DNA from: Notolepis coatsorum
Lineage: Eukaryota > Chordata > Actinopteri > Aulopiformes > Paralepididae
Direction of reading: 5' to 3'
Assembly (NCBI GenBank): GCA_963971535.1
Contig: OZ020601.1
Location: forward strand, 22,292,191 to 22,356,190
DNA: 64,000 nt
The position numbers and the translations under genes were made by a program. The notes beneath the pieces are model-generated. The model did no database searches and was not told the DNA's origin. It was given only the letters and a program-made list of their open reading frames with translations. Shown piece after piece: positions 21,619 through 33,834 of the stretch; positions within the stretch are counted from its first letter, which is position 1; each line of letters starts with the position of its first letter.

Positions 21619-22487
21619 TTACATTTACATTTGGTCATTTAGCTGACGCTTTTATCCAAAGCAACTTACAAGTTCTGTACGACAAGTCATCAGGAAGGGC
21701 ACAACTCTATCAGCTGAGTAACAATGTTCATCAAAGTGTTGCATGCTACAGTGTAGGTTAGTTTATTAGGACAAGTGCATGACAGTAAGGTTAGTTAGAT
21801 TTTTTATTATTTTGATTTTTTATTATTTCAGATAATGGTTGAAGTGCGTCTTTAGTCGACGGCGAAAGATTGGACGGATTTCGGCTGTCCTAACTGGGGT
21901 GGGTAGTTCATTCCACCATTGTGGGGCAAGGACTGAGAATAGGCGACTTCTCTTCGATGACCCTCCCGGAGCTTGGATAGGAGTAGGTCTGAGGCGGCCA
22001 GAAGATGCAGAGCATAGTGGTCTTGAGGGTGTGTAGTCAGAGACCATTGACCGGAGGTAGGCGGGAGCGGTTCCCTTTGTATGCCAGGTATGCCAGGTCG
22101 AGGGCCTTGAAACGGATTCGTGCAGCAATGGGGAGCCAGTGCAGGTCCCTAAGAAGTGGGGTGACATGGGCCGACTTCGGTAGGTTTGAGATCAGGCGGG
22201 CCGCTGCGTTCTGAATGAGTTGAAGAGGCTTGGTGGCAGTGGCCGGGAGGCCAGCAAGCAGTGCGTTGCAGTAGTCGAGGCGGGAGATGACTGTTGATTG
22301 GACAAGGAGTTTGGTGGCTTTTGTCAGGAAGGGGCGGATCCTTCTGACGTTGCTCAGGAGGAATCTGCAGGTTCTGGTTGTCGCTGCAGAGAAGTTCAAC
22401 TGGTCGTCGAGGACAACACCAAGGTTCTTGGCGGTCGGGGACGCGGTCACAGCTGCATTCTCGACTGTGATGGAAAGGTCAGACGCA
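21619..22487 (-). mobile_element. L2-type LINE, 3' portion, inserted in L2 on minus strand
   Basis: On the minus strand an open segment 22037-22552 (its first part reads into the host) and 21823-22167 encode KNLGVVLDDQLNF, SRLDYCNALLAGLP, RDLHWLPIAARIRFK and SVLAPQWWNELP, the C-terminal region of L2 ORF2. The 3' untranslated region follows to 21619, ending (on the minus strand) gtcagctaaatgaccaaatg, taaatgtaa. The copy is 5' truncated and separates ORF1 from the RT of the plus-strand L2. Confidence 0.8.
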
Positions 22488-23093
22488 TTCAAAACAGCTG
22501 TCATAAGACCCTTACTAAAGAAACCCAAACTAGACAGTAATGTACTAACCAACTATAGGCCAATATCCAACCTCCCATTCATCAGAAAGATACTTGAAAA
22601 AATTGTCTCAATACAAATAAACTCCTTTCTCAAAGAAAACAACAATCATGGAGGAATTTCAATCAGGCTTCAGAATGCACCATAGTACTGAAACTGCTTA
22701 CAAAAAGAATTAGTGACCTCAGAATAAACTCTGATGCAAAAAAAGTCTCAATTCTCATCCTATTAGATCTAAGCGCAGCGTTTGACACGATCAACCATGA
22801 TATCCTAATAAATCGTCTAGAAAAGTTAGTTGGTCTTTCTGACTATGTATTAAACTGGTTCAGAACATATATCAAAGGGAGAAAATATTACGTCAGGCTT
22901 GGAGATCATTCTTCTGAGAAACATGACACCTACTTCGGAGTTCCACAGGGGAGCTGCCTTGGTCCATTATTATTCTCACTATACATGCTGCCACTCGGAG
23001 ACATCATTAGAAAGCACAATGTATGTTTCCATAGTTACGCAGATGACACAGAATTGTACATCTCCGCTGAACCAAATGATCACACAGAGATAC
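22488..23093 (+). pseudogene. L2 ORF2 reverse transcriptase fragment
   Basis: Three frames together give FKTAVIRPLLKKPKLD, TNYRPISNLPF, EEFQSGFRMHHSTETA, ILLDLSAAFDTINHD, FGVPQGSCLGPLLFS and FHSYADDTELYISAE, i.e. RT blocks 1 to 5 including the YADD box. Frameshifts occur near 22650 and 22890. The sequence stops abruptly after block 5 at 23093. Confidence 0.8.
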
Positions 23094-24068
23094 CAGCAAA
23101 GTGGGGTTGTTCCCGGAGAGCTCACTCTCGGCCGTGGTTTCTCAGTGTATAATGTATGGTGCTCTCCCTCAACAACTTCTTTAGTCCAAATAATACCCTA
23201 CTTTATACTATATTATTGTCATTTGTTTAATGTAAAGTCAGTCTTACATTGGCACTGCTTTAACGTTGCATTTACCCATAATCCATTGCATAACTTTTGA
23301 TGAAGTGCAGTAATGAAGAGCAAATAAGTTAATCAATACACAATGAAACAATATTTGTATCTATATCACATGTCAAAACTACTTTAATAAAAGAAGATTT
23401 CTGTTTTTCATTTCTACTCATTCATCCAAAACAAAACAGCAATTCTACTTCTGCATGCACCGGGAGAATTGAGCTCATAGCACAGATTTGGAGTTGATAG
23501 AATGGACATTGCTGTTCCTAGGAAATGTTGCACATGGTGGAAATAATGGAAATGAACATTTCTAACATTAACATTTAGTGTATGTTTAAAGTTGATACAT
23601 TGAGGCATGGTAGAATTTCACTTTATATTACAGCAGTATCCGTTTTTAACATTACAATTAGTGTCTGACACTATAGACACATGTTAAAAGTCAAAGTCAA
23701 CTTTGTCATTTTCCAATTTGTGCAAGACATACAGAAAAATTCAATTACGTGCCCCCCTTCCCAAGGTGTATATAGAAAGAGACAATAAACACAAAAGTAG
23801 CATAGGACACAATATACAACACACAGGACTATGTACAATATAAACAGTGCCTACAATTAAATGAATGAATGAATTAAATAAGAGGTCAAAGAGAACTTAG
23901 TGTAAATATTCTTTAATTTGTGTCAACGTTATAAAAATCCTATTGTATTCAGCAAATTAATTATGATACACCACAATGTGCCCTTTATAGCTGGGGGGAA
24001 GGGGGCGGGGCGAAATATCCAGTTTTTTTCAAATCCCAATGTTGACAGCTATGCTCCTTGGATCAAAC
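23094..24068. other. Inserted sequence of unknown type
   Basis: It separates L2 pieces but shows no clear termini. It contains ctcactctcggccgtgg near 23125 and a reversed Rex1-like tail fragment near 23690-23765 (gtcaactttgtcattttcca). No coding region recognised. Confidence 0.4.
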
Positions 24069-24069
24069 C

Positions 24070-24848
24070 CGAAGTTCAAGTTTCAAGTTCAAGTTTCTTT
24101 ATTGGTTGTCATACAGAAGTACAGAATACTTTTATGCTTCTTTCTGTTACGCTCCAGAGACTGTAAATGGTAAATGGCTGCTTTTTTATATAGCGCTTTT
24201 ATCCACACACTTTACCCATTCACTCACACATTCACTCACACATACCAACGGCGGAGGCAACCATACAAGGTGCCAACCTGCTCATCGGGAGCAATTAGGG
24301 GTTAAGTGTCTTGCTCAAGGACACATCGACACGCTGCCCGGGAGGAGTGGGAATCGAACCGGGAACCTCCGGATTGCCAGACGACTGCTCTACCTCCCGA
24401 GCCATTGTCGCCCCTGTGCTAGACAAAAATAGATAAGTATAAAATAAGTATAGCAAGTATAAAATGGAAGTCAAGTACGTGGACAAAAGTGTTCAGTATA
24501 TACATATATACAATGTACAATACAGAGTAGAAGTAACTGAGTATAATACAATATACTATACAGTGCAAAGCAGAAATGGGATGAGGTACAATTTAGATAC
24601 AATTTACAGTAAGGTGTAATGAGGTATGGGTTGTAGACTTGTAGTGCAAATTCTTTACCAATAAATATAAAGTGTGTTTAGGTGTTCTAAAGTGGGTAAA
24701 GTGGGTGCTGCAGTGAGTTGTTTGTTTAAGTGAGTGTGTGCGTGCGTGTGGATGTGTGTGCTGTGCGTGCATTTGATGGTTGTTACATAGTGTTATTGTC
24801 ATTTAGCATTCTGATGGCCTGAGGATAGAAGCTTCTTCTGAGTCTCTG
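24070..24848 (-). mobile_element. Rex1/CR1-like LINE 3' end, interrupted by a SINE
   Basis: Minus-strand 3' untranslated region matching 11104-11640 (tttattggttgtcatacaga, gctccagagactg, gatagaagcttcttctgagt). The SINE 24165-24413 interrupts it at ctgt (24161-24164 and 24414-24417). Confidence 0.75.
24165..24413 (-). mobile_element. tRNA-derived SINE (second family)
   Basis: Minus strand: head with B box ggttcgattccc near 24350, then gtccttgagcaagacactta and the 3' end near 24170 (agcgctatataaaaaagc). It sits inside a LINE tail. Only a 4-bp repeat (ctgt) is certain at the borders. Confidence 0.75.
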
Positions 24849-24956
24849 TGCTTGTCAAGTTACAAGTCTTGGTGTTATAATAGACTCAGACCTAAGCTTT
24901 AAATCACAACAAGGTGACAAAAACATCATTTTTCCACCTTAGAAACATAGCTAAGG

Positions 24957-26186
24957 AACATGGAGGCGGGGACGCTCTCTCGTTGTCGGAACACAGTGTG
25001 AGAAGAGCATTTATGCAGGTGAACACCAGGAAAGCGGCAGGCCCAGATGGTATAGCACTCACCTCTGTGGTCATGAAATGTTTCGAGAGGCTGGTCAAGG
25101 ACCACATTTGTGCCTCCCTCCCCAGTGATATGGACCCTATGCAATTTGCATACAGGACAAACAGGTCCACTGACGACGCGGTCTCCCAGGTACTGCACAG
25201 CACCCTCTCTCACCTTGACCGTCAGAAGGGGGGCTATGTGAGACTGTTCATTGACTACAGCTCAGCGTTCAACACCATAGTCCCCACCAGACTGGTGGAC
25301 AAGCTGATCGAGCTGGGTCTGAGAGCCTGGGTACTGGACTTTCTGAGTGAAAGACCCCAGGCGGTCAGGGTGGGGGGTCAGACCTCCAACACCATCACCC
25401 TGAGCATCGGGTCCCCCCAGGGCTGTGTTCTGAGCCCCCTGCTGTACTCACTCTACACACACGATTGTGTGGCCAAGTTCAGCTCCAACTCCATAGTGAA
25501 GTTCGCAGACGACACAGTGGTGGTGGGGCTGATCTCGGACAACCACGAGAAGGCCTACCGGGAGGAGGTTGAGGTACTGGAACGCTGGTGCCAGGACAAC
25601 AGCCTGCTCCTGAACATTGGTAAAACCAAGGAGCTGATCGTGGATTATAGGAGAGGACAGCAGGAGACACACACACCACTGATGATAAACGGGGCTACCG
25701 TGGACAGGGTGAGCAGCTTTAAGTACCTGGGGGTCCACATCTCAGAGGATCTGACATGGTCAACACACATAGACAGTCGTAAAAAAGGCGAAGCAGCGCC
25801 TCTACCACCTGAGACAGTTAAGGAAGTTCAGAGTATCGGGGAAGATACTCCAGTCCTTCTACTCAGGAGCTGTAGAGAGCATCTTGACTGGAAACATCAC
25901 TGCCTGGTATGGAAACAGCACGGCACAGGACAAGAAGGCCCTACAGAGAGTGGTGCGCTCAGCCGAGCGTACCACGGGTATTGCACTACCTCCCCTGCAG
26001 GTTCTATACAACAAGAGGTGCAAATCCAGAGCCTGCAGAATAATGAAAGACCCCCATCACCCCAATAACAGCCTGTTCCAGCTGCTGAGGTCAGGCAGAC
26101 GCCTGCGAACCCCAGCTACTAGGACAGAGAGGCTTAGGCTCAGCTTCTTCCCCCAGGCCATCAGAGCCTTGAACAATGAACACTGA
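24957..26186 (+). pseudogene. Rex1/CR1-like ORF2 (reverse transcriptase to C-terminus), one frameshift
   Basis: The frame encodes [57 protein letters not shown] and [11 protein letters not shown] (catalytic FADD box near 25503). Next come [17 protein letters not shown] and [15 protein letters not shown] 1-nt shift near 25775 moves the frame, after which [17 protein letters not shown] and [12 protein letters not shown] continue to a stop at 26186 (QAIRALNNEH). All RT motifs are intact, so this is a fairly young but 5'-truncated copy that cannot move by itself. Confidence 0.82.
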
Positions 26187-26579
26187 GTGCCACAGAACAC
26201 TGATCTATCCACACACAAGCACACACACGACACGCACGGTGTGCACGCTCACACACTAGCAGCCACTTTAACACTTTAACATGAGCAGACACACACTCAT
26301 GCCGCACACGCCCACACTTATGGCCAAAAAGGAAAGGTCACTTTAAATTAGTATAATAACAGTAGCATGTCCTATATGCCCTGTAAATAACTATGTACAG
26401 ATACCGAGATGTCCCACCATGCTACCCGTTACCTGTTACCTGTTTATTGCACAATGTTGTTTTTTATTAGATTCTATTACATGTTGTACCACTGTATTGC
26501 ACATCGTTGCGGGCAAGACCCCCCGCATTTCATTGTATACTTGTATGCCGTGACAAATAAAACTCTTGACTTGACTTGA
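24957..26579 (+). mobile_element. Rex1/CR1-like LINE, 5' truncated, inserted in L2
   Basis: It starts within ORF2 upstream of the RT. The coding part is followed by a 3' region with tgttgcgggcaagac-type wording (atcgttgcgggcaagac), ccccgcatttcattgtatac and a (cttga)n tail. The word ctaagg at 24951-24956 recurs at 26580-26585 as target duplication, and the host L2 frame reads on across it. Truncated copies of the same tail lie at 49710-50205 (plus) and 11104, 24070 (minus). Confidence 0.8.
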
Positions 26580-27153
26580 CTAAGGTATGGCCGTTTATAA
26601 ATAAAAAAGACGCTGACAAACTGATCCTTTATCTCAAGCCGACTTGACTACTGTAATGCATTCCTCACTGGCCTCCCAAAAAAAACACAGAACGACTCCA
26701 ACTCTTTCAAAACTCGGCAGCTAGGCTACTAACTAGAACCAAGAGGAGAGACCACATCAGTCCTGTATTAGCTAACCTACACTGGCTTCCGGTAACATTT
26801 AGAATTTATTTCAAGGTGGTCCTCCTTATATACAAAGCACTAAATGGAACCGGACCAAGCTACATTGCAAATTCTCTAGTCAACTATGTGCCTCCTAGAA
26901 CATTGCGATCATCTACTACTGGTCTACTTCTGTCTTGTGCTGCTGGGACGAAAATGCTTGTTTGGTTGCAGCTTTCGTTACACAGTAGCGGGAGTTGGTT
27001 GGGCTTGACGTGCCGAGACAGCTTGTACACAACCCGAAACCTGTCTGGCCTCACGTGGTATGAGGCTGCAATCCATTACCTGGAAGACAATAGGTCAGGG
27101 GAGGGGACTAAGAAACAAACTCCAAAACACCAGAAGCCAGAAATGGTGGAAGG

Positions 27154-28497
27154 TTGGGCTTGGGGCTAGCGACCCCATCCTGTAAAAACCCCATTGCTAC
27201 AAAAACGTCAACAAAGAAAAACCAAGAATCTCCGGCCCTGAGAGAGGATGGACCTCAGGTAGGAAGTATGACGCAGTGTGGTGAAAGCCGGAAACATCCG
27301 GAAGCTACCCTGCCGACCACCATTCTCTCAAGCAGGGCCATTACCACCATCGGAACATGGAATGTAAGGACCATGTATGAAGCCGGAAAGACTGCGCAGG
27401 TGGCTGCCGAGATGAGGAATAACAATCTTGCCATACTCGGAATCAGTGAATCAAGGTGGATCGGATCCGGCCAGAAGAGGCTCGCCACAGGCGAGATGAC
27501 ACTGTACTCAGGCCATGAAGAGGACGATGCACACCATACCCAGGGAATGGCCTTGATGCTGTCCAAGGCTGCCCAGAAAGCACTTATTGGATGGGAGGCA
27601 CATGGTCCTAGGATCATTGCAGCTTCCTTTAGAACTATGAAGGCAAAAATAAACATGATTATCCAGTGCTATGCCCCTACAAATGACAGCAATGAAGAGA
27701 GAAAAGAAGAATACTACAGCAGACTACAGGACATCATTCAGAAATACCCAGACAGAGACATCAACATCATAATGGGAGACTTCAATGCCAAGGTAGGAAC
27801 TGACAACAGAGGCTACGAGGAGACAATGGGAAAGCAAGGTATAGGAGAGATGAACGACAACGGGGAGAGATTCGCAAACCTATGCGCCACTAACAACCTG
27901 GTCATCGGCGGAAGCATTTTCCCTCACAAAAGGATACACAAAGCTACTTGGATCTCACCGGACCTCAACACCGAAAACCAGATAGACCATGTGTGCATCA
28001 CGAAGAAGTTCAAGAGGTCCCTTCAAGATGTATGTGTTAGGAGAGGAGCTGATGTTGCCTCAGACCACCACCTCCTGGTTGCCCGGCTGAAGCTGAAATT
28101 AAAGAAAAACTGGACAGGGGAGAAGAATCGGAGACAAACATTCAACACAGCACTTCTGAGAGACCCAACCAAGTTAGAAGAATACAAACTCAGACTTAGG
28201 AACAAGTTTCAAGCCCTGCAAGAGTTGATGGAAGAGGAGGAAAACATTGACAAGAAGTGGAAGTCTGTGAAGGAAGCAGTAAGTACAACGTGCAAAGAAG
28301 TACTGGGCCCGAAAAAACACAACCATGAGGAGTGGATATCAGCACAGTCATTGAGGAAGATAGAGAGGAAAGTGAAAAAGGCACTAATCAACAACAGTCG
28401 CACAAGAGCCGAAAAGGTCAAAGCACAAAACCAGTACACAGAAGCCACAAAAAGGGTTAAGAAAAGCATCAATGCAGACAAGAAGGACGATATAGAG
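27154..28497 (+). pseudogene. RTE-like LINE endonuclease and linker
   Basis: A long open frame containing the AP-endonuclease blocks: TIGTWNVRTMYEAGK, LAILGISESRW (ExxW), IIQCYAPTNDSNEE, INIIMGDFNAKVG (GDFN), KATWISPD and ADVASDHHLLVAR (SDH). It is followed by a lysine-rich linker up to the hAT insertion at 28498. All endonuclease catalytic motifs look intact. The frame then reads into the hAT element and stops at 28542. The start is not defined; the first ATG at 27154 is only where the open frame begins. Confidence 0.8.
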
Positions 28498-29027
28498 CAG
28501 GGGTGGGCAATTATTTTTCCCGGGGGCCAAATGAGCAACTGAAAATATGTTGGAGGACCGGGCCAAAATTCCAAACTCAATTATGCATAATATACATTTT
28601 ATTTCTATATAAAAAGCAGTAAATGGCATTGTTTTGACCCCTGGTAAGAGTGTATGTTATTATTTGGCAATTAAAAGGTGAGGTTAGCTTTCAAAAATAT
28701 AATTTATTCAAATAGAATTTATTTCCAAAATGATAAACAAAATGTGAAACATTAATAACAAAGGGCATGTATGAAAAAGTGCTATACAAATAAAGTTATT
28801 ATTTTGAGTTTCATATACTATTGAAACAAGGATTTTCTTAGCTTTCTAAAGACATCACATCATCTTATAGCCAAAATAAACAAGACATGTCACTGAACTG
28901 TGTAAAGAAAAGTGTCCCAGTAGCATTTTTTCAGAACTGTGAAAAAAAAGAAAAAAAAATATCAAATGTCCCATTTCACTTGTTATATTTCCACATTTTA
29001 GTGTTCTTCAGCTCTCTTTTTTTTCAT

Positions 29028-29660
29028 TCAGTGTGATAAATCCAGTCTCTGTTGAGCTTTAACAAGTCCATCAAAGTCAGGTTGCATGTCTGAGGTGGAG
29101 ATGCGAAGCACAACTGCCAGATGTTCATCAGTGAGAGAGGATCTGTACCTGGACTTGGTAAACGTCATGACTGAGAATGTCTGTTCACATATAGGTGGAT
29201 CCAAAGAGAACCAACATCTTCTGAGCATGTCTCCTCATGTTTGGAAAGTTCTCCTCCTTGAGAGCAGAGTAGAACTCTAGCAGTGATGCTGACTTAAAGT
29301 GCTCTTTCAGTAGTGAATCAGACTGCAGATCAATGAGTTCAAGCTGAACATCAGTGGGTGCACTATCAACACTGCAGGTAAAGGGAGAGGAAACCAGCTG
29401 CATTTCATCCTCAACCTTTTTGAAATCTTCAAACGCCTTGAAAATTCATCATGCAGTGCTCCCAACATGGATGAGTACCTGTGCCGGTGATCAGCTGATG
29501 GTTTGACTTCTTTCAGGGTTTTCATGTGTTTGAGATTGTTGCTGCCTAGTTGCCTTGAAATTAATTGCAACTTTGTCATGAAGGCTTTCACATGGCTATG
29601 CATTTCATAAGCAAAAATGCCCTTGCCCTGCAGTTGTGTGTTCAGTAGGGATGGGTACCG
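29028..29660 (-). pseudogene. hAT transposase C-terminal remnant
   Basis: Three minus-strand frames give, in order, KAFMTKLQLISRQL, HRHRYSSMLGALHDEFSRR, ELIDLQSDSLLKEHFKS, SLLEFYSALKEENFPNMRR, then ICEQTFSVMTFTKSRYRSS and RISTSDMQPDFDGLVKAQQR. This is the hAT dimerisation region found in ZBED/GTF2IRD2-like transposases (family knowledge). Frame changes near 29200 and 29440 and the missing N-terminus make it non-functional. Confidence 0.78.
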
Positions 29661-30170
29661 TTCACATTTGAACCGATACGGTACGGGTACCTGTGAATCG
29701 ATACCGGTACCCAACGGTACCTTTTTTCTGTACTTTAGTCTCAAAATTTAATCTACCTACCTCAGTTGTGAAAAAAGAAATCCAAACTTCAAATAACCAC
29801 ACTTTCGACTAGGGATGTCCGATATTATCGGCCGATATCGGCAGTAAAATGTGATATCGGAAAATATCGGTATCAGTTAAAAAAAAAAAAAAAAACAATA
29901 ACAATATTTGTTATATATATATCCAGTGAAATTATTAGTTACCTGAAATTATTCCGTTTTTTGGGGTGGGAAACCCTGCATATATCGGTATCGGTTGATA
30001 TCGGTTGATATCGGTATCGGAAATTAAGACTTGGACAATATCGGAATATCGGTATCGGTAAAAAAGCCAATATCGAGCATCCCTACTTTCGACCGTTTTC
30101 GGCTTGCCCCGACTGCTTTGTTGTTGAATCAAGTCAAATCCTAGGTAAGCGTATATTGTGCGTGTGAACG
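29646..30170. mobile_element. Partial hAT-like MITE split by another MITE
   Basis: It starts tagggatgggtaccgttcac with ggtaccg words characteristic of a fish hAT MITE. It continues to 29809, is interrupted at ctttcgac by the MITE 29810-30085, and resumes to about 30170. The right terminus is not recognisable. Confidence 0.55.
29810..30085. mobile_element. hAT MITE, inverted relative of 19359-19696
   Basis: Termini TAGGGATGTCCGATATTATC and (other strand) TAGGGATGCTCGATATTGGC. Duplication ctttcgac at 29802-29809 and 30086-30093. It is the deepest layer of a nest: MITE in MITE in hAT in LINE in L2. Confidence 0.9.
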
Positions 30171-30303
30171 TTGACATGAAAAAAAAAAGTAAAAAAATAA
30201 AAAATGTATATAAAAAATAAAATAATTTTTTTTATCATATAATCTTTCGCGGGCCGGTCAGAATCATCCCGCGGGCCGTACAATGCCCAGGTCTGATATA
30301 GAG

Positions 30304-31673
30304 AGTATTGCGGCAGAGGCTGAAGAAGCAGCTAGACATGGACATTTGAAAGACTTATAACACCACCAAGAAGCTGTCAGGAAAGTTTAGTAAACCAGAC
30401 AGACCAGTTAAGGACAAAGATGGACAGCCAATCATCGGAGAGGAAAGATGGGTATAACATTTTGAGGAACTGCTAAACAGACCAGCACCACAGGACCCAC
30501 GAGACATCCAGCAAGCTGACATGGATCTGCTGATAGACTGCAGCGTGCCAACAAAGGAAGAGATCCGCAAAGCCATCAAGAAGCTGAGGAACGGCAAGAC
30601 CCAACGGTATTCCGGCAGAAACACTGAAGGCCGATATAGAGATGATGGAAGAGATGCTCCATCCTCTCTTTAAGAAGATATGGGAAGAAGAACACATCCC
30701 ATCAGAATGGAAGGAGGGCTACCTCGTCAAAATACCAAAGAAAGGAGATATGAGCAAATGTGCAAACTATAGAGGGATCACGCTACTCTCCATCCCAGGA
30801 AAAGTATTCAACAGGATTATACTGGACAGTAGGGGTGTAAAGGTACACGTATCCGTACCGAACCGTTTCAGTGTGTAATGTACCGTACCGAACAGCTGTG
30901 TACCGAACTAATACAACGGTATGTTAACCACTAACGGCCGCCCACCGGCAGCAGTTTTTTTCACAATCTAATATAATTATTATTCTTTTTTTCAAGTCTA
31001 TTATTAATTTTAATATAGAATATTCATTGACAGCCCTACAAGTACAATTAGTTACTGCACACTACATCGCCCCTGAGTGGAACATGGAAAGCCAAACTTT
31101 CCCCCACTGTACCGAAAACCCGTACCGAACCTTGACTTCAAAACCGAGGTACGTACCGTACCGTGGTTTTTGTGTACTGTTACGCCCCTACTGGACAGGA
31201 TGAAGGATGCCGTCGACCCACAGCTACGAGACCACCAGGCGGGCTTCCGCAAAAACAGATCCTACACTGACCAGATTGCAACACTGCGGATAATACTGGA
31301 GCAGTCATTAGAGTGGAATTCACCCCTATTCATTCATTTCATTGACTACGAAAAGGCTTTCGACAGCGTGAATAGAGAGACCCTCTGGAAGCTACTCAGA
31401 CACTACGGAGTGCCAGAGAAGTACAGAAATATCATCAGGAACTCCTATGAGGGGATGACCTGCAGGGTGATTCATGGCGGTCAACCCACCGACCAACGCC
31501 TTCCAGGTAAAAACTGGAGTGAGACAGGGCTGTTTGTTGTCACCATTTCTGTTCCTGCTGGCAATAGACTGGGTCATGAAGCAATCCACGGCAGATAAAC
31601 TAAATGGCATACAATGGACATTATGGACGCAGTTAGAAGCCCTCGACTTTGCAGATGTACCATCGCTGACAAC
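30304..31673 (+). pseudogene. RTE-like LINE reverse transcriptase, interrupted
   Basis: Before the MITE at 30830: VPTKEEIRKAIKKLRNGK, a shift, then HIPSEWKEGYLVKIPKKGD and NYRGITLLSIPGKVFNRII. After it: DHQAGFRKNRSYTDQI, FIDYEKAFDSVNRETLW and EKYRNIIRNSYEGM. A further shift precedes VKTGVRQGCLLSPFLFLLAI. The catalytic box reads LDFADVPS where FADD is expected, so the second aspartate is lost (codon near 31655). The hAT at 31674 follows immediately. Confidence 0.8.
30830..31190. mobile_element. hAT MITE with 8-bp duplication in LINE RT
   Basis: Termini TAGGGGTGTAAAGGTACACG and (other strand) TAGGGGCGTAACAGTACAC. Interior of 'gtaccgtaccg' words. Duplication ctggacag at 30822-30829 and 31191-31198. 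Confidence 0.9.
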
Positions 31674-32594
31674 TAGGGATGCCCCGATCGATCGGCCAGC
31701 GATCGGTATCAGCCGATAATCAGTATAAATATGCGATCGGGGAATTCCGATAATGACTCATATTCGCCGATCGCGGAAACTGATCAAGTGGACTTCTCAT
31801 TCGCTGTCTGTCTCAGACGCACAGGACCTGCAAACTGCCGCTGCTCCCTAGCCCCGCCCGCATCCGTTTGATTTGAGGGTTTGTTTGTTTGTCTGCATTC
31901 GACCTGAGCTAACGTTAGCTACCTAGCTATCGTTACTGTTTAAACAAAATGACCCAGTCAACTATTCACTTTTAGTAGGCATTGTCTAACGGTATTTAGC
32001 CGGCTAGCTACTGATAGCTCCGGATATCAACAAATGCCCCAGGAAGTCTAGTAGTCCATGTTGATATCTCCGTTAGCTTACGTTAGCTTGCGTTAGCTGA
32101 TGTTAGTTCTCTGTTCAAAACGAAATGTCCCATTGAACTAAAGTTCTGTCTTAACGTCATCTAGCCGGCTAGCAGTAGCTATAGATAGCTCTTGATATCA
32201 ATGTCTTATAACATTGATTCAATGCGTATTGGAGCTGAGGGCTTGCTGAATGTGAAATGACCAAATAACCGTAACGTTACCAATAGGGTCCAGCTGCAGC
32301 GCCGGAGAATCCTTTTTGGAGCTGGAGGCTACTAGAGTACACAGACAGTGGAGCTGTTTGCAGATAGCGAGCATTTTGACTTGTTGCGTGGTGGCGATGT
32401 CTCGCAGATAATACAAGTACAAGTCTAATTATATAATATATATATTTTATAAAAAAAAAAAAAAAAAAAAACTTTTATATAAAATAATCTTTAATTTCTT
32501 TTTAATCAAAAACAATCGGTATCGGATCGGTATCGGCCGATATGGCTCACGACGATCGGTATCGGTGGCAAAAAACGTGATCGGGGCATCCCTA
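31674..32594. mobile_element. Non-autonomous hAT with core shared with 56315-57308
   Basis: Termini TAGGGATGCCCCGATCGATC and (other strand) TAGGGATGCCCCGATCACG. Duplication ctgacaac at 31666-31673 and 32595-32602. The interior 31925-32450 is homologous to 56630-57165 (e.g. aaaatgacccagtcaactat, gaaatgtcccattgaactaa, tgtctcgcagataatacaag), although the termini of that element are different. No intact transposase. Confidence 0.88.
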
Positions 32595-32929
32595 CTGACA
32601 ACTCTACTCGGCTTGGGCTTAAAGGTCCCATGCATTATAAATGTCATTTTTCAGTCTCTAGCATTGTATTATAGTAATAGGAGTTCGTATCAATGTGTTT
32701 TAGGGTCTAAATACCATATTGGCGAATTGCTCCGTTTCAGCCCAGCCCCTCTGTGCCTCTAGTAAATCGGGTCATTTTGATTTGAAGTCCCGAGTCACGT
32801 CACTGGGCGCTGTGGATAGTGCACAGTGATGCGATTGGCTCTGTGGTTGGAGCTAATGCCCGCCCCCATTCTACCTAGACTAGACAGCGAGTGAAGCTGC
32901 GGGCCGTGCGCTTTGGAGGGAGAGAGAGG

Positions 32930-33320
32930 AGCCGAGAGGGAGAGAAAGGAGAGAAAGGAAGAGAGAGGGAGGGAGGGAGAGAGAGGGGGAACTTGGGGGG
33001 GGGTACCTGCCGGCCGCGCGCCACACGGGAGATTGAAAGAAAGAAAAGAAAAAGTTGCCCCGTCTCATCAGCGAGAGCCGAGTGGGAGAGAAAGGAGATA
33101 AAGGGAGAGAAGGAAGGAGGGAGAGAGAGGGGGGCACTTGGGGGGGGGGGGGGGTACCTGCCGGCCGCGCGCCACACGGGAGATTGAAAGAAAGAAAAGA
33201 AAAAAAGTTGCCCCGTCTCATCAGCGAGAGAAAGGAAGAGAAGAGAGGGGAGGGAGAGAGAGGGGGCACTTGGGGGGGGGGACCTGCCGCACGGAGGTCC
33301 GCGCGACACACACCTACGAA
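32930..33320. repeat. About 125-bp tandem repeat, three copies
   Basis: Each copy has a purine-rich gagagaaaggaagagaga part, a G run with tacctgccggccgcgcgcca, and agattgaaagaaagaaaag, gttgccccgtctcatcagcg. The copies differ mainly in G-run length. They generate Arg/Glu- and Pro/Ser-rich frames without coding meaning. Confidence 0.85.
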
Positions 33321-33338
33321 CGGGAGAGTGATAGAAAG

Positions 33339-33486
<148 letters not shown>

Positions 33487-33834
33487 AATGATTATTTGTG
33501 TAAATAAGGTTATACGCCGACCTATGATTGTATTATTCCATGTGGCAAATAAAAACTCTGAACTGAACTGAACTCTCTCTCTCTCCCCCCCCTCCCTCCC
33601 TCCCTCTACCAGTGCAGACTGTGGTCTGACTGTCACTCAAAGTGCTTATGGGCGGAGCCAGGCCATAACAGCCTGATTTCTTGAGGCTGAAAAATGATGG
33701 TTTCGAGTACTTGATTAGAAATATAAAACAATGAATATATTTTTTTTTTAATTACAAATGTCTTCAATAGACTAACAGGAATTGTGTAAAGTTGCCCAAA
33801 TAGTGCTAGGAATAGCAGTGCATAGCCCCTTTAA

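Larger units (their letters stand above)
28498..30295. mobile_element. hAT transposon (Charlie-like) with 8-bp duplication
   Basis: Left end CAGGGGTGGGCAATTATTT; right end, on the other strand, CAGACCTGGGCATTG. Target duplication atatagag at 28490-28497 and 30296-30303. Subterminal 'gggccaaa'/'cgcgggccgg' words are typical of this hAT group. It contains degraded transposase on the minus strand (29028-29660) and further inserted MITEs from about 29646. It interrupts the LINE coding region. Confidence 0.88.
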
